Origin: Gimesia benthica
GTDB taxonomy: Bacteria > Planctomycetota > Planctomycetia > Planctomycetales > Planctomycetaceae
Reading direction: 5' to 3'
DNA length: 64,000 nucleotides
Assembly: GCF_009720525.1 (NCBI RefSeq)
Contig: NZ_CP043930.1
Coordinates: forward strand, 6,460,001-6,524,000
The notes under the pieces are model-generated. The model did no database searches and was not told the DNA's origin. It was given only the letters and a program-made list of their open reading frames with translations. The position numbers and the translations under genes are program-made. Positions within the stretch are counted from its first letter, which is position 1, and every line of letters begins with the position of its first letter. This document shows positions 10,188 to 20,409 of this stretch, one piece after another.

Positions 10188-11941
10188 TCTTGCAATCACT
10201 CAACCAATTTTATGAAAGGCTGGCTGAAGATCCGGAGATAGAGATCGCCCCTTACGGTTACAGTTCTCAAAAAATCAGCTTTTGCATCGTAATTAACAAA
10301 AAAGGGAAGTTGATTCAGTTTTCTGATATCCGTCGTGAAGCCGGCAAGCGAATGGTAGCGCAGGAAATCCAGGTGTGTGGCGGAGCCAAACCTTCCGGTT
10401 CTGGTCTGAATCCATGTTTTCTCTGGGATAACTCAAGCTACCTGTTGGGTTATAAGGCTGACGACCAGAAACCGGAACGCACGCGGGAATCGTTTGAAGC
10501 ATCGCGTGATTATCACCTCGGTCTGGAACAGGAAATCAACCATCCCAGCTATTCAGCAGTTTGTAATTTCTTAAAGTCCTGGAATCCTGAATTAGCTGCT
10601 AACCACCCGGAGTTGGCTGAAGTTTCCACAGGTTTTCTGGTCTTTCAGATATCCGGAGAGGAAGGATATGTACATGAAACGGCGGAAATCAAAGCATGGT
10701 GGAATCAGCAATTAGAAGCACATCAAGACAGTAAGGACGTTGTGAATGCGTTTTGTCTGGTAAGCGGAAAACGGCAAAGACTGGCTCGGTTACATGAGCC
10801 GAAAATAAAAGGAGTCCGCGGGGCACAGTCCGCAGGAGCTTCGATAGTCTCCTTTAATGCGACTGCTTATGAATCTTACCATAAGGAACAATCATTCAAT
10901 GCACCAGTGAGCGAACAGGCCGCATTTCAATATTGTACAGCTTTAAATTATCTCTTGTCGCGTGATAACAAACGAAGTTTTACCATCGGTGATGCGACTG
11001 TCGTTTTCTGGACAGAACGAGCCTCACCAATGGAACATCTTTTTTCCGCCTTCATGGACCCTGATCTCAAAGCCGAAGACGAATCGCAGCGAGAAAACTT
11101 AGGTAGGTTGCTCAAACAGGTGGCACGTGGCCAATATCCGACGCAGGAGTTTGGAGATCCCGAAACACCATTTTATGTTCTGGGCCTGTCTCCCAATGCT
11201 GCCCGGATTTCTGTTCGATTCTGGTATATGAGTTCGCTGGGAGAAATCTTTGCTCACCTCAGTCAGCATATGCATGATCTGGAGATTTGCGGTAAACCTG
11301 AAAAAGAATTGGCGATGCCCCCTCTATGGCAGTTACTCGCGGAAACAGTACGCGACACTAAGGATCTACCTCCGTTACTAGCTGGTTCCGTGATGAAAGC
11401 CATTCTTTCCGGCCAAATTTATCCACAGATGTTGTACTCCAGTATTTTACGACGGATTCGCATGGATCGTCAAATTAATTACCGTCGTGTATCCCTCTTA
11501 AAAGCCTGTCTGAATCGTCAAAACCGCATACAAAAACATTTCCAATTAACAAAGGAGATCTCCGTGTCCCTCGACCCAGAATACCCCGATCCTGCCTATC
11601 ACATGGGGCGATTATTTGCTGAACTGGAAAAATCCCAGGAAGACGCTTTACCTGGCTTGAATGCCACCATTAAAGACCGTTTCTTTGGCGCCGCATCGGC
11701 AACACCGGCTTCTGTTTTTCCCCGCTTGATTCGCATGAATCAACATCACCTGGGAAAGCTGGAACCTGCGAAAAAGTCCTATCATGAAAAGCGGATTCAG
11801 GATATTTGTCAGAAACTGAATGTATTCCCAAGTCATCTGACTTTGTCGCAACAGGGGTTGTTCGCCTTGGGATATTACCACCAACGTCAGGATATCTTCA
11901 CAAAAAAGACCAAAGCTAAAACTGACGACAATGCTGCTTGA
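10184..11941 (+). CDS. cas8c: type I-C Cas8c (Csd1) large subunit
   Basis: A 585-residue Cascade large subunit of the Csd1/Cas8c family, which recognises the PAM and helps open the target. Family signatures are the early [52 protein letters not shown] and the C-terminal [14 protein letters not shown]. Length is normal. The start is a GTG overlapping the cas5c stop, a typical arrangement for coupled Cascade genes. In type I-C a short Cas11 protein is often made from an internal start in the 3' part of this gene. A candidate ATG (the Met of [16 protein letters not shown], about 11602) lies in the right region, but I cannot prove its use. Confidence 0.9.
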   Translation: MILQSLNQFYERLAEDPEIEIAPYGYSSQKISFCIVINKKGKLIQFSDIRREAGKRMVAQEIQVCGGAKPSGSGLNPCFLWDNSSYLLGYKADDQKPERTRESFEASRDYHLGLEQEINHPSYSAVCNFLKSWNPELAANHPELAEVSTGFLVFQISGEEGYVHETAEIKAWWNQQLEAHQDSKDVVNAFCLVSGKRQRLARLHEPKIKGVRGAQSAGASIVSFNATAYESYHKEQSFNAPVSEQAAFQYCTALNYLLSRDNKRSFTIGDATVVFWTERASPMEHLFSAFMDPDLKAEDESQRENLGRLLKQVARGQYPTQEFGDPETPFYVLGLSPNAARISVRFWYMSSLGEIFAHLSQHMHDLEICGKPEKELAMPPLWQLLAETVRDTKDLPPLLAGSVMKAILSGQIYPQMLYSSILRRIRMDRQINYRRVSLLKACLNRQNRIQKHFQLTKEISVSLDPEYPDPAYHMGRLFAELEKSQEDALPGLNATIKDRFFGAASATPASVFPRLIRMNQHHLGKLEPAKKSYHEKRIQDICQKLNVFPSHLTLSQQGLFALGYYHQRQDIFTKKTKAKTDDNAA

Positions 11942-12039
11942 TCTTGATATCTCAAGAGGCGGCAAAAGCTGAATCGAAATCATTCTTCAGGGTCATCTGT
12001 ACGCGACTCTTCACTAAATACAAAAGAAAGAATCATCTC

Positions 12040-12921
12040 ATGAATCACCGTTACGATTTTGTTTATCTGTTTGATGTCACCGATGGCAATCCCAATGGCG
12101 ATCCTGATGCCGGCAATCTTCCCCGCCTGGATGCAGAAACCGGTCAGGGATTGGTAACCGATGTCTGTATCAAACGAAAAATTCGAAATTATGTGGGGCT
12201 CATAAAAGAGGAGCAGCCTCCTTTCGAAATCTATATCAAGGAAAAGGCAGTGCTGAATCAGCAGCATGAACGGGCCTACCAGGCCTCAAAACTGAAATCT
12301 GAATCAAAGAAACTACCCAAGAAAGTTGAAGAAGCACAAAAAATAACGCACTGGATGTGTGAGAATTTCTATGACATTCGCGCTTTCGGCGCAGTAATGA
12401 CCACCGAAGTTAACGCGGGTCAGGTACGCGGCCCCATTCAATTTACATTTGGCCGAAGCATTGATCCGATAATCTCTTCGGAACACTCCATCACACGCTG
12501 TGCAGTTACGACCGAGAAAGAAGCAGAAAAACAACAGGGGGATAATCGCACTATGGGACGTAAGTTCACAGTCCCCTATGGCCTCTACCGGATGCACGGC
12601 TTTGTTAACGCCAATCTTGCTGCTCAAACGGGTTTTGACAGCAACGATGAAGACCTGGAGCTTCTGTGGTCAGCACTGGCTAATATGTTTGATCATGATC
12701 GTGCTGCGGCGCGAGGTCAGATGTCGCCACAAGAGCTGATTGTGTTCCAGCATGAAAGCCCCTTGGGTAATGCTCCAGCACATAAACTCTTTAGTCGTGT
12801 CAAAATAGAACGTACTGCCTCAAACGGGGAAGCTGGACCACCCCGCTCGTTTAGTGATTACTCGGTCTCAGTAGATGACTCCGATCTCCCTTCCGGAATT
12901 TCAATCGAAAGAAAGATCTAA
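12040..12921 (+). CDS. cas7c: type I-C Cas7c (Csd2) backbone
   Basis: A 293-residue Cas7 of subtype I-C, which polymerises along the crRNA. It begins [20 protein letters not shown], the family hallmark, followed by [37 protein letters not shown] and the C-terminal [15 protein letters not shown] are also typical. The frame is open back to 11938, but the family start at 12040 is clear and preceded by a purine-rich AAAGAAAG. It is about 100 bases downstream of cas8c, a larger gap than elsewhere in the operon. Confidence 0.92.
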   Translation: MNHRYDFVYLFDVTDGNPNGDPDAGNLPRLDAETGQGLVTDVCIKRKIRNYVGLIKEEQPPFEIYIKEKAVLNQQHERAYQASKLKSESKKLPKKVEEAQKITHWMCENFYDIRAFGAVMTTEVNAGQVRGPIQFTFGRSIDPIISSEHSITRCAVTTEKEAEKQQGDNRTMGRKFTVPYGLYRMHGFVNANLAAQTGFDSNDEDLELLWSALANMFDHDRAAARGQMSPQELIVFQHESPLGNAPAHKLFSRVKIERTASNGEAGPPRSFSDYSVSVDDSDLPSGISIERKI

Positions 12922-12928
12922 GATGACT

Positions 12929-12951
12929 CCCCCGAACGTTTAGTCCGGGGG
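12929..12951 (+). terminator. GC-rich hairpin between cas7c and cas4
   Basis: A CCCCCG arm (12929-12934) and a CGGGGG arm (12946-12951) flank an 11-base loop, eight bases after the cas7c stop. There is no T-run behind it, only GATATTTAAATT. It could be an attenuator or an RNA stabiliser separating interference genes from adaptation genes rather than a complete intrinsic terminator. Confidence 0.5.
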
Positions 12952-13013
12952 GATATTTAAATTATTCAGTCTCAACAACCTGGTTTTGCATTCTCAAGTT
13001 TGGAGTGCAACTA

Positions 13014-13718
13014 ATGTCATTTAATGAAGATGATCTGGTTCCGATCTCAGCGCTACAGCATTTAATTTTCTGCCCGAGACAATGTGCCTTGATTCATCTC
13101 GAGCGTCTCTGGGCTGACAATCAGTGGACTGCAGAAGGACATCTCCTGCACAAGAGAGCTGAAAGTGGTAAATCGACGACCCGGGATGGCATTCGTATTA
13201 CGCGGGATCTGCCTTTACACAGCTTGAAGTATGGATTGATTGGCAAGGCTGATATTATCGAGTGGCATCCCCCCTCTGATCTGGAATCTCAAGCTGTCAA
13301 AGGAACTCTCAAGGAAGTCATTCATCAGTATCGCACGCGTTCCTTAGCCGACTGGACAATACTGCCAATTGAGTACAAGCGTGGTCAGCCGAAACAAAAT
13401 GATTCAGACCGGGTGCAACTATGTGCCCAGGCTTTATGTTTGGAAGAAATGTTACATGTATCAATCAGCAAAGGTCTGCTTTTTTATGGAAAAAAGCAAC
13501 ACCGTTATGAAGTTGTTCTGGATGAATCACTGAGACAAACCACTATCGATACCATTCAGCAAATGCATGACCTGATTACATCCGGCCGCACACCACAAGC
13601 TGAATTTGGTCCGAAGTGCCAAAGTTGCTCACTTTACGATCTATGTTTACCACAATCGTTCCAACAAAACTCAGTCAGTCAGTGGCTGAACCAGCAGGTC
13701 AATCATTCTTTGAAATGA
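13014..13718 (+). CDS. cas4: Cas4 exonuclease
   Basis: Cas4 trims and selects PAM-bearing prespacers with Cas1-Cas2. The RecB-like fold shows in the H of [22 protein letters not shown] and [13 protein letters not shown] (the D, E-x-K catalytic pattern). Four cysteines suited to an Fe-S cluster are visible: [10 protein letters not shown] near the start and [10 protein letters not shown] near the end. The product is about 234 residues, normal for type I-C. The start ATG at 13014 is chosen because TTGGAG lies eight bases before it; an in-frame GTG is at 13005. Confidence 0.92.
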   Translation: MSFNEDDLVPISALQHLIFCPRQCALIHLERLWADNQWTAEGHLLHKRAESGKSTTRDGIRITRDLPLHSLKYGLIGKADIIEWHPPSDLESQAVKGTLKEVIHQYRTRSLADWTILPIEYKRGQPKQNDSDRVQLCAQALCLEEMLHVSISKGLLFYGKKQHRYEVVLDESLRQTTIDTIQQMHDLITSGRTPQAEFGPKCQSCSLYDLCLPQSFQQNSVSQWLNQQVNHSLK

Positions 13719-13731
13719 CAGTGAGTTGATT

Positions 13732-14766
13732 ATGAAAACCCATTTAAATACGCTCTTTGTCACAACGGAAGGATCTTACTTAGCAAAGGACGGAGATACC
13801 GTTTCAATTCGCCTGGATCACAAAACTCAGGCACGTCTTCCCTTTCATAATCTCGATAGCATCATTTGTATTGGACGGATTGGATTAAGTCCGCAATTAA
13901 TGCAGGCAGCCAGCCAGTCCGGCATTTCGATTTCACTCCTCGACGAACGGGGACGTTTTCGAGCTTTGATCCAGGGATTTACATCTGGTAATGTATTGCT
14001 TCGCAGGGAACAGTATCGGGCCGCGGATAGCGAAAATCGGACGTTTGAACTGGCACGTGCTTTTGTTTTGGGAAAACTTGCCAACTGTCGGACTGTTTTA
14101 CGCAGAGCCATTCGAGATGCCAACGAATTAGAACCGCGTGTCCAGACAATCGATAAGTCAGCCACTCGGATGAAAATTGCCATCGAAGCAGCTACGACTT
14201 CCTCAGACATTAGTGAACTACGCGGAATCGAAGGAGAAGCAGCCGCACAGTACTTCTCTGCTTTTAACTCTCTACAAACCCAGTTTCAGGAACGCTTCGC
14301 ATTCCAAAAGCGATCTAAACGACCTCCCCTTGATCCAATCAATTCACTAATGTCTTTTGTGTATACGCTGCTCACACATGATATACGATCTGCGTGTGAA
14401 GCCACTGGTTTAGATGCCGCCGTCGGATATCTGCACCGTGATCGTCCCGGCAGGCCTGGTCTGGCTCTCGACCTGATGGAAGAATTTCGTCCCTGGCTCG
14501 CAGACCGTTTAGTATTCTCTTTAATCAATCGGCAGCAACTCACTGCTTCTGCTTTTCAGACACTGGAAAACGGTGCTGTGCTCATCTCCCCAGAAGCCAG
14601 ACGCACAATTCTCACATCCTGGCAACAGCGAAAAAGTGAAGATATCTTCCATCCTTTTATCAATGAAAAGATCACGATCGGAATCCTGCCACTCATCCAG
14701 GCACGTCTGCTCGCCCGTCATCTCAGAGGTGATCTGGATCTCTACCCTCCTTTTCTCTGGAAATAA
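13732..14766 (+). CDS. cas1: Cas1 integrase, type I-C
   Basis: A 344-residue Cas1 that inserts new spacers at the leader end. The metal-binding residues are visible as E in [13 protein letters not shown] in [17 protein letters not shown] and the following EEFRP acidic residue. The N-terminal beta domain begins [19 protein letters not shown], as in I-C enzymes. The start ATG follows GTGAG; the cas4 stop is 13 bases upstream. It is followed by cas2 after about 14 bases. Confidence 0.93.
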   Translation: MKTHLNTLFVTTEGSYLAKDGDTVSIRLDHKTQARLPFHNLDSIICIGRIGLSPQLMQAASQSGISISLLDERGRFRALIQGFTSGNVLLRREQYRAADSENRTFELARAFVLGKLANCRTVLRRAIRDANELEPRVQTIDKSATRMKIAIEAATTSSDISELRGIEGEAAAQYFSAFNSLQTQFQERFAFQKRSKRPPLDPINSLMSFVYTLLTHDIRSACEATGLDAAVGYLHRDRPGRPGLALDLMEEFRPWLADRLVFSLINRQQLTASAFQTLENGAVLISPEARRTILTSWQQRKSEDIFHPFINEKITIGILPLIQARLLARHLRGDLDLYPPFLWK

Positions 14767-14780
14767 AGGACACTATTCTC

Positions 14781-15071
14781 GTGTATGTCCTTGTCACCTA
14801 TGATATTTCCACATCAGATCCAAAAGGCCAGAAACGACTGCGTCGAATCGCCAAGGCTTGCGAGAATATCGGTCAGCGCGTCCAAAATTCGGTTTTCGAA
14901 ATCAAGGCCGATGCCGGCCAGTGGACTATTTATAAAGCAATGCTTTTAGATATTGCTGACCTTTCCCAGGACAGTCTCCGCTTTTATAATCTGGGAAATA
15001 ACTGGGAACGCAGAGTAGAACATCATGGGACAAAAGCATCCTATAATATTGATGGTCCCTTGATTATGTAA
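14781..15071 (+). CDS. cas2: Cas2, type I-C
   Basis: A 96-residue Cas2 that forms the core of the Cas1-Cas2 integrase. It shows the ferredoxin-like first strand YVLVTYDIS with its conserved Asp, the [13 protein letters not shown] helix and RVQNSVFEI, all typical of the I-C family. The start codon is GTG in GTGTATGTCCTTG. It is the last gene before the leader and array. Confidence 0.92.
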   Translation: MYVLVTYDISTSDPKGQKRLRRIAKACENIGQRVQNSVFEIKADAGQWTIYKAMLLDIADLSQDSLRFYNLGNNWERRVEHHGTKASYNIDGPLIM

Positions 15072-15273
15072 ACTTTCCCGACATCAGTGTTTCTGATTGC
15101 GAACCTAATGCGCGCTCATTGAAGCCTATAGGTTCGCAATTCTATTAACTTGATTCTAAATAAAGGTTTAGATATTTTGAATTATAGCGAACAAGTAAAT
15201 CAATTCAAAAAAACGGTTGTTTCGCGGATCAATCAATTTGGCCGCATTCCAGCTAACGATTTACAACATCGCT
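15072..15273 (+). promoter_or_regulatory. CRISPR leader with a 12-bp inverted repeat
   Basis: This 200-base AT-rich stretch separates cas2 from the first repeat and is on the side where new spacers should be added. Near its start lies an inverted repeat, ATTGCGAACCTA at 15096-15107 and TAGGTTCGCAAT at 15129-15140, with a 21-base loop. It could end the cas transcript or bind a protein. Downstream AT-rich sequence (TAAATAAAGGTTTAGATATT) may hold the array promoter. Confidence 0.65.
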
Positions 15274-17530
15274 CATCGCCCCTCACGTAGGGGCGCGGAT
15301 TGAAACTCGGTGGATAACGCCTACCATATTATCGGCGGCAACCATCGCCCCTCACGTAGGGGCGCGGATTGAAACACTCGTCATCGTTTGGATGTGCTGT
15401 AGATTCCACCCATCGCCCCTCACGTAGGGGCGCGGATTGAAACTGTGTCGGCGGCTAGATTACAGGACTCTTCTGAGCATCGCCCCTCACGTAGGGGCGC
15501 GGATTGAAACGCCATAGTATTTCCTGGGTCGTTTAAGGTCGTTTACATCGCCCCTCACGTAGGGGCGCGGATTGAAACCGAGATTTCGCCCATCACATGC
15601 CGGCCCTTACAGGCATCGCCCCTCACGTAGGGGCGCGGATTGAAACCGAAATGGAGTCGATGATCGATAGGCACCTTGAGCATCGCCCCTCACGTAGGGG
15701 CGCGGATTGAAACTGGGGAGAGGAAGAAGAAAAACTCGCATTGTACGACCATCGCCCCTCACGTAGGGGCGCGGATTGAAACCCACGGTGGCACAGTCCG
15801 CCCACAAGTCGACGCATCCATCGCCCCTCACGTAGGGGCGCGGATTGAAACCTGCTCATAGATATCGTTTGCGGTATCCATTGCGTCATCGCCCCTCACG
15901 TAGGGGCGCGGATTGAAACCGATTGTCGGTGATGTCTTTGTGCTTCCGTGCCGACATCGCCCCTCACGTAGGGGCGCGGATTGAAACACGCTGTCGAGGA
16001 ATTTACCCTCATCATCAGCACCATCGCCCCTCACGTAGGGGCGCGGATTGAAACCCACCAACAACACCGTCGTCATACCCTTTTTTACATCGCCCCTCAC
16101 GTAGGGGCGCGGATTGAAACATCCATGCCTGTTTTTTCGATAAGCGAATCCAACATCGCCCCTCACGTAGGGGCGCGGATTGAAACTCGATGAAGAGCGA
16201 GCACCGCAAGTAATCTAATTCATCGCCCCTCACGTAGGGGCGCGGATTGAAACGTTGTCACATTTGCAGTGAAATACTGCACAAGCCCCATCGCCCCTCA
16301 CGTAGGGGCGCGGATTGAAACATGGGCAGCCTTCGCAGTGGAGAGTAGGATCTCATACATCGCCCCTCACGTAGGGGCGCGGATTGAAACACAATCGTTA
16401 AATGGGATGGCGATGAAAATTTAACATCGCCCCTCACGTAGGGGCGCGGATTGAAACTGGCGAATCAGAAACCAGCAGATAAAACCGACGTCATCGCCCC
16501 TCACGTAGGGGCGCGGATTGAAACTTTCTCAGTAAGTTTAAACGTTGACGGTTTCGCACATCGCCCCTCACGTAGGGGCGCGGATTGAAACCAATGTTGG
16601 CGTACAGCGAGTAACCATCCCCCTCACATCGCCCCTCACGTAGGGGCGCGGATTGAAACAGCGGTACATATGGTTGATTAAACAGGGGTCTGGCATCGCC
16701 CCTCACGTAGGGGCGCGGATTGAAACGCTTTACGTCAAGTTATACCGACAAGGTGTTTCAGCATCGCCCCTCACGTAGGGGCGCGGATTGAAACGTTTTC
16801 GCGCTCAAGTGCTGATATACGGTCTAGCCATCGCCCCTCACGTAGGGGCGCGGATTGAAACTGATTTGCTCTGATGGCTTCCGTGATAAAACTAGCATCG
16901 CCCCTCACGTAGGGGCGCGGATTGAAACATTTACTTGTGAGTCAGTTGGTTTCATTCCTGCCTCCATCGCCCCTCACGTAGGGGCGCGGATTGAAACAGA
17001 TAGTCTTTGAACTGAGCACCCCTGACACCGACATCGCCCCTCACGTAGGGGCGCGGATTGAAACTTCTGTCATCTCACCCAATTTGATATATGAGTAGCA
17101 TCGCCCCTCACGTAGGGGCGCGGATTGAAACCCGCTACGGTTGGGATGTTACCCAGTTGTGTATCCATCGCCCCTCACGTAGGGGCGCGGATTGAAACGA
17201 CGAGTTTACCCCCGGGGAGCATGCTGAAGGCCATCGCCTCTCACGTAGGGGCGCGGATTGAAACTCGATTTCCTCTTTATTGGTAACAACATAAGAAAAT
17301 ATCGTCCCTCACGCAGAGGCCCGGATTGAAACCAAGTTGCGAAGCTGCTCTAATACCTGCTGATAAGATCGCTCCTCACGCAGGGGCGCGGATTGAAACT
17401 AAGTTCTGTTAATGTCACTCCTCAGACTCAGAATCGCCCCTCACGCAGGGGCGCGGATTGAAACAGCAGTTGCCCCGGTTGCGGCGTGGGCGAAATGAAT
17501 CGCCCCTCACACAGGGGCGCGGATTAAAGC
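15274..17530 (+). CRISPR. type I-C CRISPR array, 34 repeats, 33 spacers
   Basis: The repeat is 33 bases if the invariant leading C is counted. It starts CATCGCCCCTCACGTAGGGG and ends GCGCGGATTGAAAC, the classic I-C form with a GCCCC/GGGGC stem. Spacers are about 33-36 bases. Repeats 1-29 are identical, repeat 30 has one change (17232-17264), and repeats 31-34 (17300, 17367, 17432 and 17498 starts) carry CACGCAG or CACACAG instead of CACGTAG plus further changes. The last ends GGATTAAAGC. The decay places the old end at 17530 and the leader next to cas2. All short ORFs in the array are repeat translations. Confidence 0.97.
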
Positions 17531-17949
17531 CAGCAGCCTTGCTTTTGCCATTCTGAAAGCTGATTTGTGTTGGCATTTCGTGTCTCCTTGTGCCATAGTT
17601 GCGATTGGCTACCAACTGTCGGCTGCCGTCGCTGAGGAAGGTACGGGGCGAATGATGCGATGAAAACCGTACATAAGTGTGATGATGAGTAACTTTGTGC
17701 ATTACACTGGTGCTCGGTCGAGGAGATTCTCCACTGTCGATGGATCGGTCTAACAAAAAAGCAAAGGAGTGGGCTGACACGTCTACATTATGTTCGAGGC
17801 CAGGTCCGATGTCTGACGACATTCACACAACTAAGAGTGCGCAGTTCTTTCAAAAGACTAAAGCACTCCAGCGACGGGACATCGACAACTTCTTTGATGA
17901 AGTGCTTCAGTATTCGGATGCTACCGAGGTGCTTCGGATAACGATGTTG
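17531..17949 (+). other. trailer region with an unrecognised gene fragment
   Basis: No complete gene is visible. A plus-strand frame from about 17740 reads MDRSNKKAKEWADTSTL and later FFQKTKALQRRDIDNFFDEV, which looks like real coding sequence, perhaps the 3' part of a gene interrupted by the intron that follows. I cannot name it. Confidence 0.35.
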
Positions 17950-19560
17950 GTGTGTGGCGGAAGTCAGCCGAGGTCATTGTACTGCATCGTCGCATTCCAG
18001 CGACGACAGGAAGGACCGAACCATGAAGAACAGAGAGGAGCGACCGACGAATTTGGATCGAGGTGCCACGTAGCGAACGTTCGACTTCGGGAACGGAGAC
18101 GAACCAACACTGTCCGCGAAATTCCTCCGCCCGGAGGTGACCGATCCGGTATTCGTTGACACGCCGTCCCTGAGCGTCTCACCAGACGCAGACTTGTTAG
18201 AAAAAGTTGTTGATTCGGGAAATCTTGAACGTGCGTGGCGAAGTGTGAAGAAGAACCGAGGAGCTCCCGGTCCTGATGGCATGACGATCCGCGAGTTCGA
18301 GAGCTGGTGTCCTGAACACTGGCCCGCGATTCAACAGCAGCTTCTGGATGGCACTTACCGACCCGCTCCGGTGCGTCGGAAAACCATCCCGAAAGACAGT
18401 GGCGGCGAGAGATCGCTCGGTATTCCAAACGTGCTCGATCGTCTCATTCAACAAGCCATCGCTCAGGTTTTGACACCGATCTTCGATCCGGAGTTTTCGG
18501 AATCGAGTTTCGGTTTTCGCCCCGGCCGATCCGCTCATGGAGCCGCGAAGCGGGTTCAGCAGATCATCCGGCAACGTCACGAACATTGCATCGATGTGGA
18601 TCTCTCAAAATTCTTTGACCGAGTCCAACATGACGTGTTAATGTCTCGTGTGAGCCGCAAGGTTCACGACGTGCGTGTGCTGCGACTGATCGGCTGCTTC
18701 CTGCGAGCGGGCGTAATGGTCGAGGGCGTGGTTCAACCGACGGACGAAGGCTCTCCGCAAGGCGGACCTCTGTCACCTTTGTTGAGTAACATCCTGCTGG
18801 ATGATCTCGACAAGGAACTGGAACGCCGCAAGCTAAAGTTCGTGCGTTACGCGGATGACTTTGTCATCTTCGTTCGCAGCGAATGAAGTGCTCTGCGTGT
18901 GTTCTCGTCGGTGCAGCGATATCTGACGCAGGTTCTGAAACTCGTTGTGAACGAGGAAAAGAGCAGCGTGAGATTATCCCGAGACTGCGAATATCTCGGG
19001 TTTGCATTTACGAGTAAGCGTGTGACGATTTCTGTCGCACCTAAGAAGCTGAAATCCTTTAAACGACGCGTCAAAGAACTCAGCGGTTGTAGCCGTGGCG
19101 TTTCGATGCAGCGTCGCTTGACCGACCTCAACCGTTATGTGCGAGGCTGGATCGGTTACTTCGGACTGGCTCAACAGTTTGATTTATTCGACAAACTGGA
19201 TGGGTGGGTTCGCCGCCGGATTCGGATGTGCTTCTGGAAACAGTGGCGTCGTCCACGCACGAAGGTGAAGAACCTTGTGCGTCTGGGGGGTGAGCCTCGA
19301 CTTTGCGATCAAACACGCGATCAGTCGCAAAAGCTACTGGCGTCTCTCGCGGACACCAGCAATGCGATTTGCAATGCCCAACAGATGGCTGCACGAACAG
19401 TTAGGACTTCTTTCGCTCAAACAACTCTGGTGCGACCTTGCTCCGCTTCGAGGAATCGCCTGATGCGGACCCGCATGTCAGGTGGTGTGGGGAGGGTCGT
19501 CAGCGATGGCGGCCCTTACCCGATTTCTGCCGCGCCGATGCGCCGTACGCCAACTGAACA
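17950..19560 (+). mobile_element. group II intron, decayed (ends approximate)
   Basis: The reverse transcriptase at 18137-19463 is followed by a tract, TGATGCGGACCCGCATGTCA then GGTGGTGTGGGGAGGG, of the kind found in the 3' domains of group II introns after the RT ORF. A GTGTG at 17950 would fit the conserved 5' start of such introns but is not proven. The sequence between the putative 5' end and the ORF is GC-rich and unlike its surroundings, as expected for the structured RNA. The element lies just past the old end of the CRISPR array. Confidence 0.55.
18137..19463 (+). pseudogene. ltrA: group II intron reverse transcriptase/maturase, broken
   Basis: The frame shows the RT fingers and palm (GAPGPDGMTIREFE, GERSLGIPNVLDRLIQQAI, FGFRPGRSAHGA), the Asp-bearing VDLSKFFDRVQHD and the catalytic RYADDFVIF. 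A maturase X domain follows (SMQRRLTDLNRYVRGWIGYF). It has two lesions: an in-frame TGA at 18884-18886 after FVRSE, and one extra G in the G-run near 19290. The extra G shifts translation away from the true ending, which reads SLDFAIKHAISRKSYWRLS and stops at 19463. Both must be corrected for a full protein of about 440 residues. No endonuclease domain is seen, as in the C and F-like classes. Confidence 0.85.
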
Positions 19561-19583
19561 GACATTAATGTCAGTCCATGATT

Positions 19584-19958
19584 CTACAATGTGGTTTGAG
19601 CTGTATCCATTGAAGATGGCCACCGTTTCTTTAGCCATGCAATTGTTGAAGATACGAGTACAAAAAGTGATGTGAGGACCCACGCAATTCCGACGATTCG
19701 GAAATCGTCCGCAGCTGAAACGACATCCGGATCATCATACGCATCAGCCTCGAACGGAACAAAACAATACCAAGGTTAGAAAAACAATGTGAATGCGATA
19801 AGCAACACGACAGAAGTAACCGCGAGTTTTCGTGAGGCAGTTTCTAAGGTCAGAAAAGCGACGAAGCAGATGACTAGCATGCCACCGCCCATTAGCATCA
19901 TGGCCATCATCCAAGCTGCTTCTGCGAGACCAGCGGCGGCGATCAAAGTGTATTGCAT
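19584..19958 (-). pseudogene. small membrane protein with an internal stop
   Basis: The ORF beginning MQYTLIAAAGLAEAAWMMAM encodes two close hydrophobic segments and stops at TAA after IAFTLFF (19776-19778). Translation in the same frame past the stop continues sensibly as PWYCFVPFEADAYDDPDVV, then a third hydrophobic segment (VGIAWVLTSLFVLVSSTIAWL) and a basic KKRW. It reaches a natural stop at 19584-19586. This looks like one gene of about 124 codons with a single nonsense mutation. Function is unknown; the 60-residue upstream part could still be made. Confidence 0.5.
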
Positions 19959-20137
19959 CGGTGGGCCTTGGCGACAGAACTATTGATAGACAGAATTTGA
20001 TTCTGTCTAAATTTATCAGGATTTCTGTCTATTATCAATTGTCGCAATGTGAACTTACGTCCATTTTTAGGATTATTCAGGGAAGACCAACATGACAGCG
20101 GATGTTGATCCTCTTCTCTCTATCAGGATCATGTAAC

Positions 20138-20227
20138 ATGACCACTGCCGTTTACCAATCGCCCAAACTCCTTGACCAGATGCGAAATAAGTTGCGAGTG
20201 ATGCACTATGCCTGGAAGATCGAGTAG
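20138..20227 (+). pseudogene. N-terminal fragment of an integron-type integrase
   Basis: A 29-residue frame, MTTAVYQSPKLLDQMRNKLR continuing VMHYAWKIE, matches the start of IntI-like tyrosine recombinases (SPKLLDQ-R-KLR-x-HY). TAG at 20225-20227 follows where the family has TE, and no further integrase sequence is present. It is a remnant only. I saw no attC-like sites in the neighbourhood. Confidence 0.55.
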
Positions 20228-20270
20228 GATTAACATCATTTACCCGGTCACTATATTTAATGATTGTCTC

Positions 20271-20375
20271 TTAACCGGGATCGTCCAGTTGCAGCTCTTC
20301 AATCACCAGCGGTTTCGATTCGGCATAGGGAGTCGGTTTCTCCATTTCATACAACACGGCGGCGCGAGTGTGCAT
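20271..20375 (-). pseudogene. N-terminal fragment of a zinc-type alcohol dehydrogenase
   Basis: The 34-residue frame reads MHTRAAVLYEMEKPTPYAES and continues KPLVIEELQLDDPG, the typical N-terminus of medium-chain Zn-dependent alcohol dehydrogenases. It stops at TAA where members continue with PGEVLV. The rest of the gene is missing, so this is a scrap left by rearrangement next to the integrase fragment on the opposite strand. Confidence 0.6.
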
Positions 20376-20409
20376 GGCGAGTGTCCCATTTTTATCAAGG
20401 AATGGTAAT

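Noticed and set aside
15607..16706. ORFs with repeated APHVGARIET or SAPLREGR peptides
   Set aside because: They are translations of CRISPR repeats.
17415..17822. Minus-strand ORF across the array end
   Set aside because: Its C-terminal part is repeat-derived, and the rest has no recognisable features.
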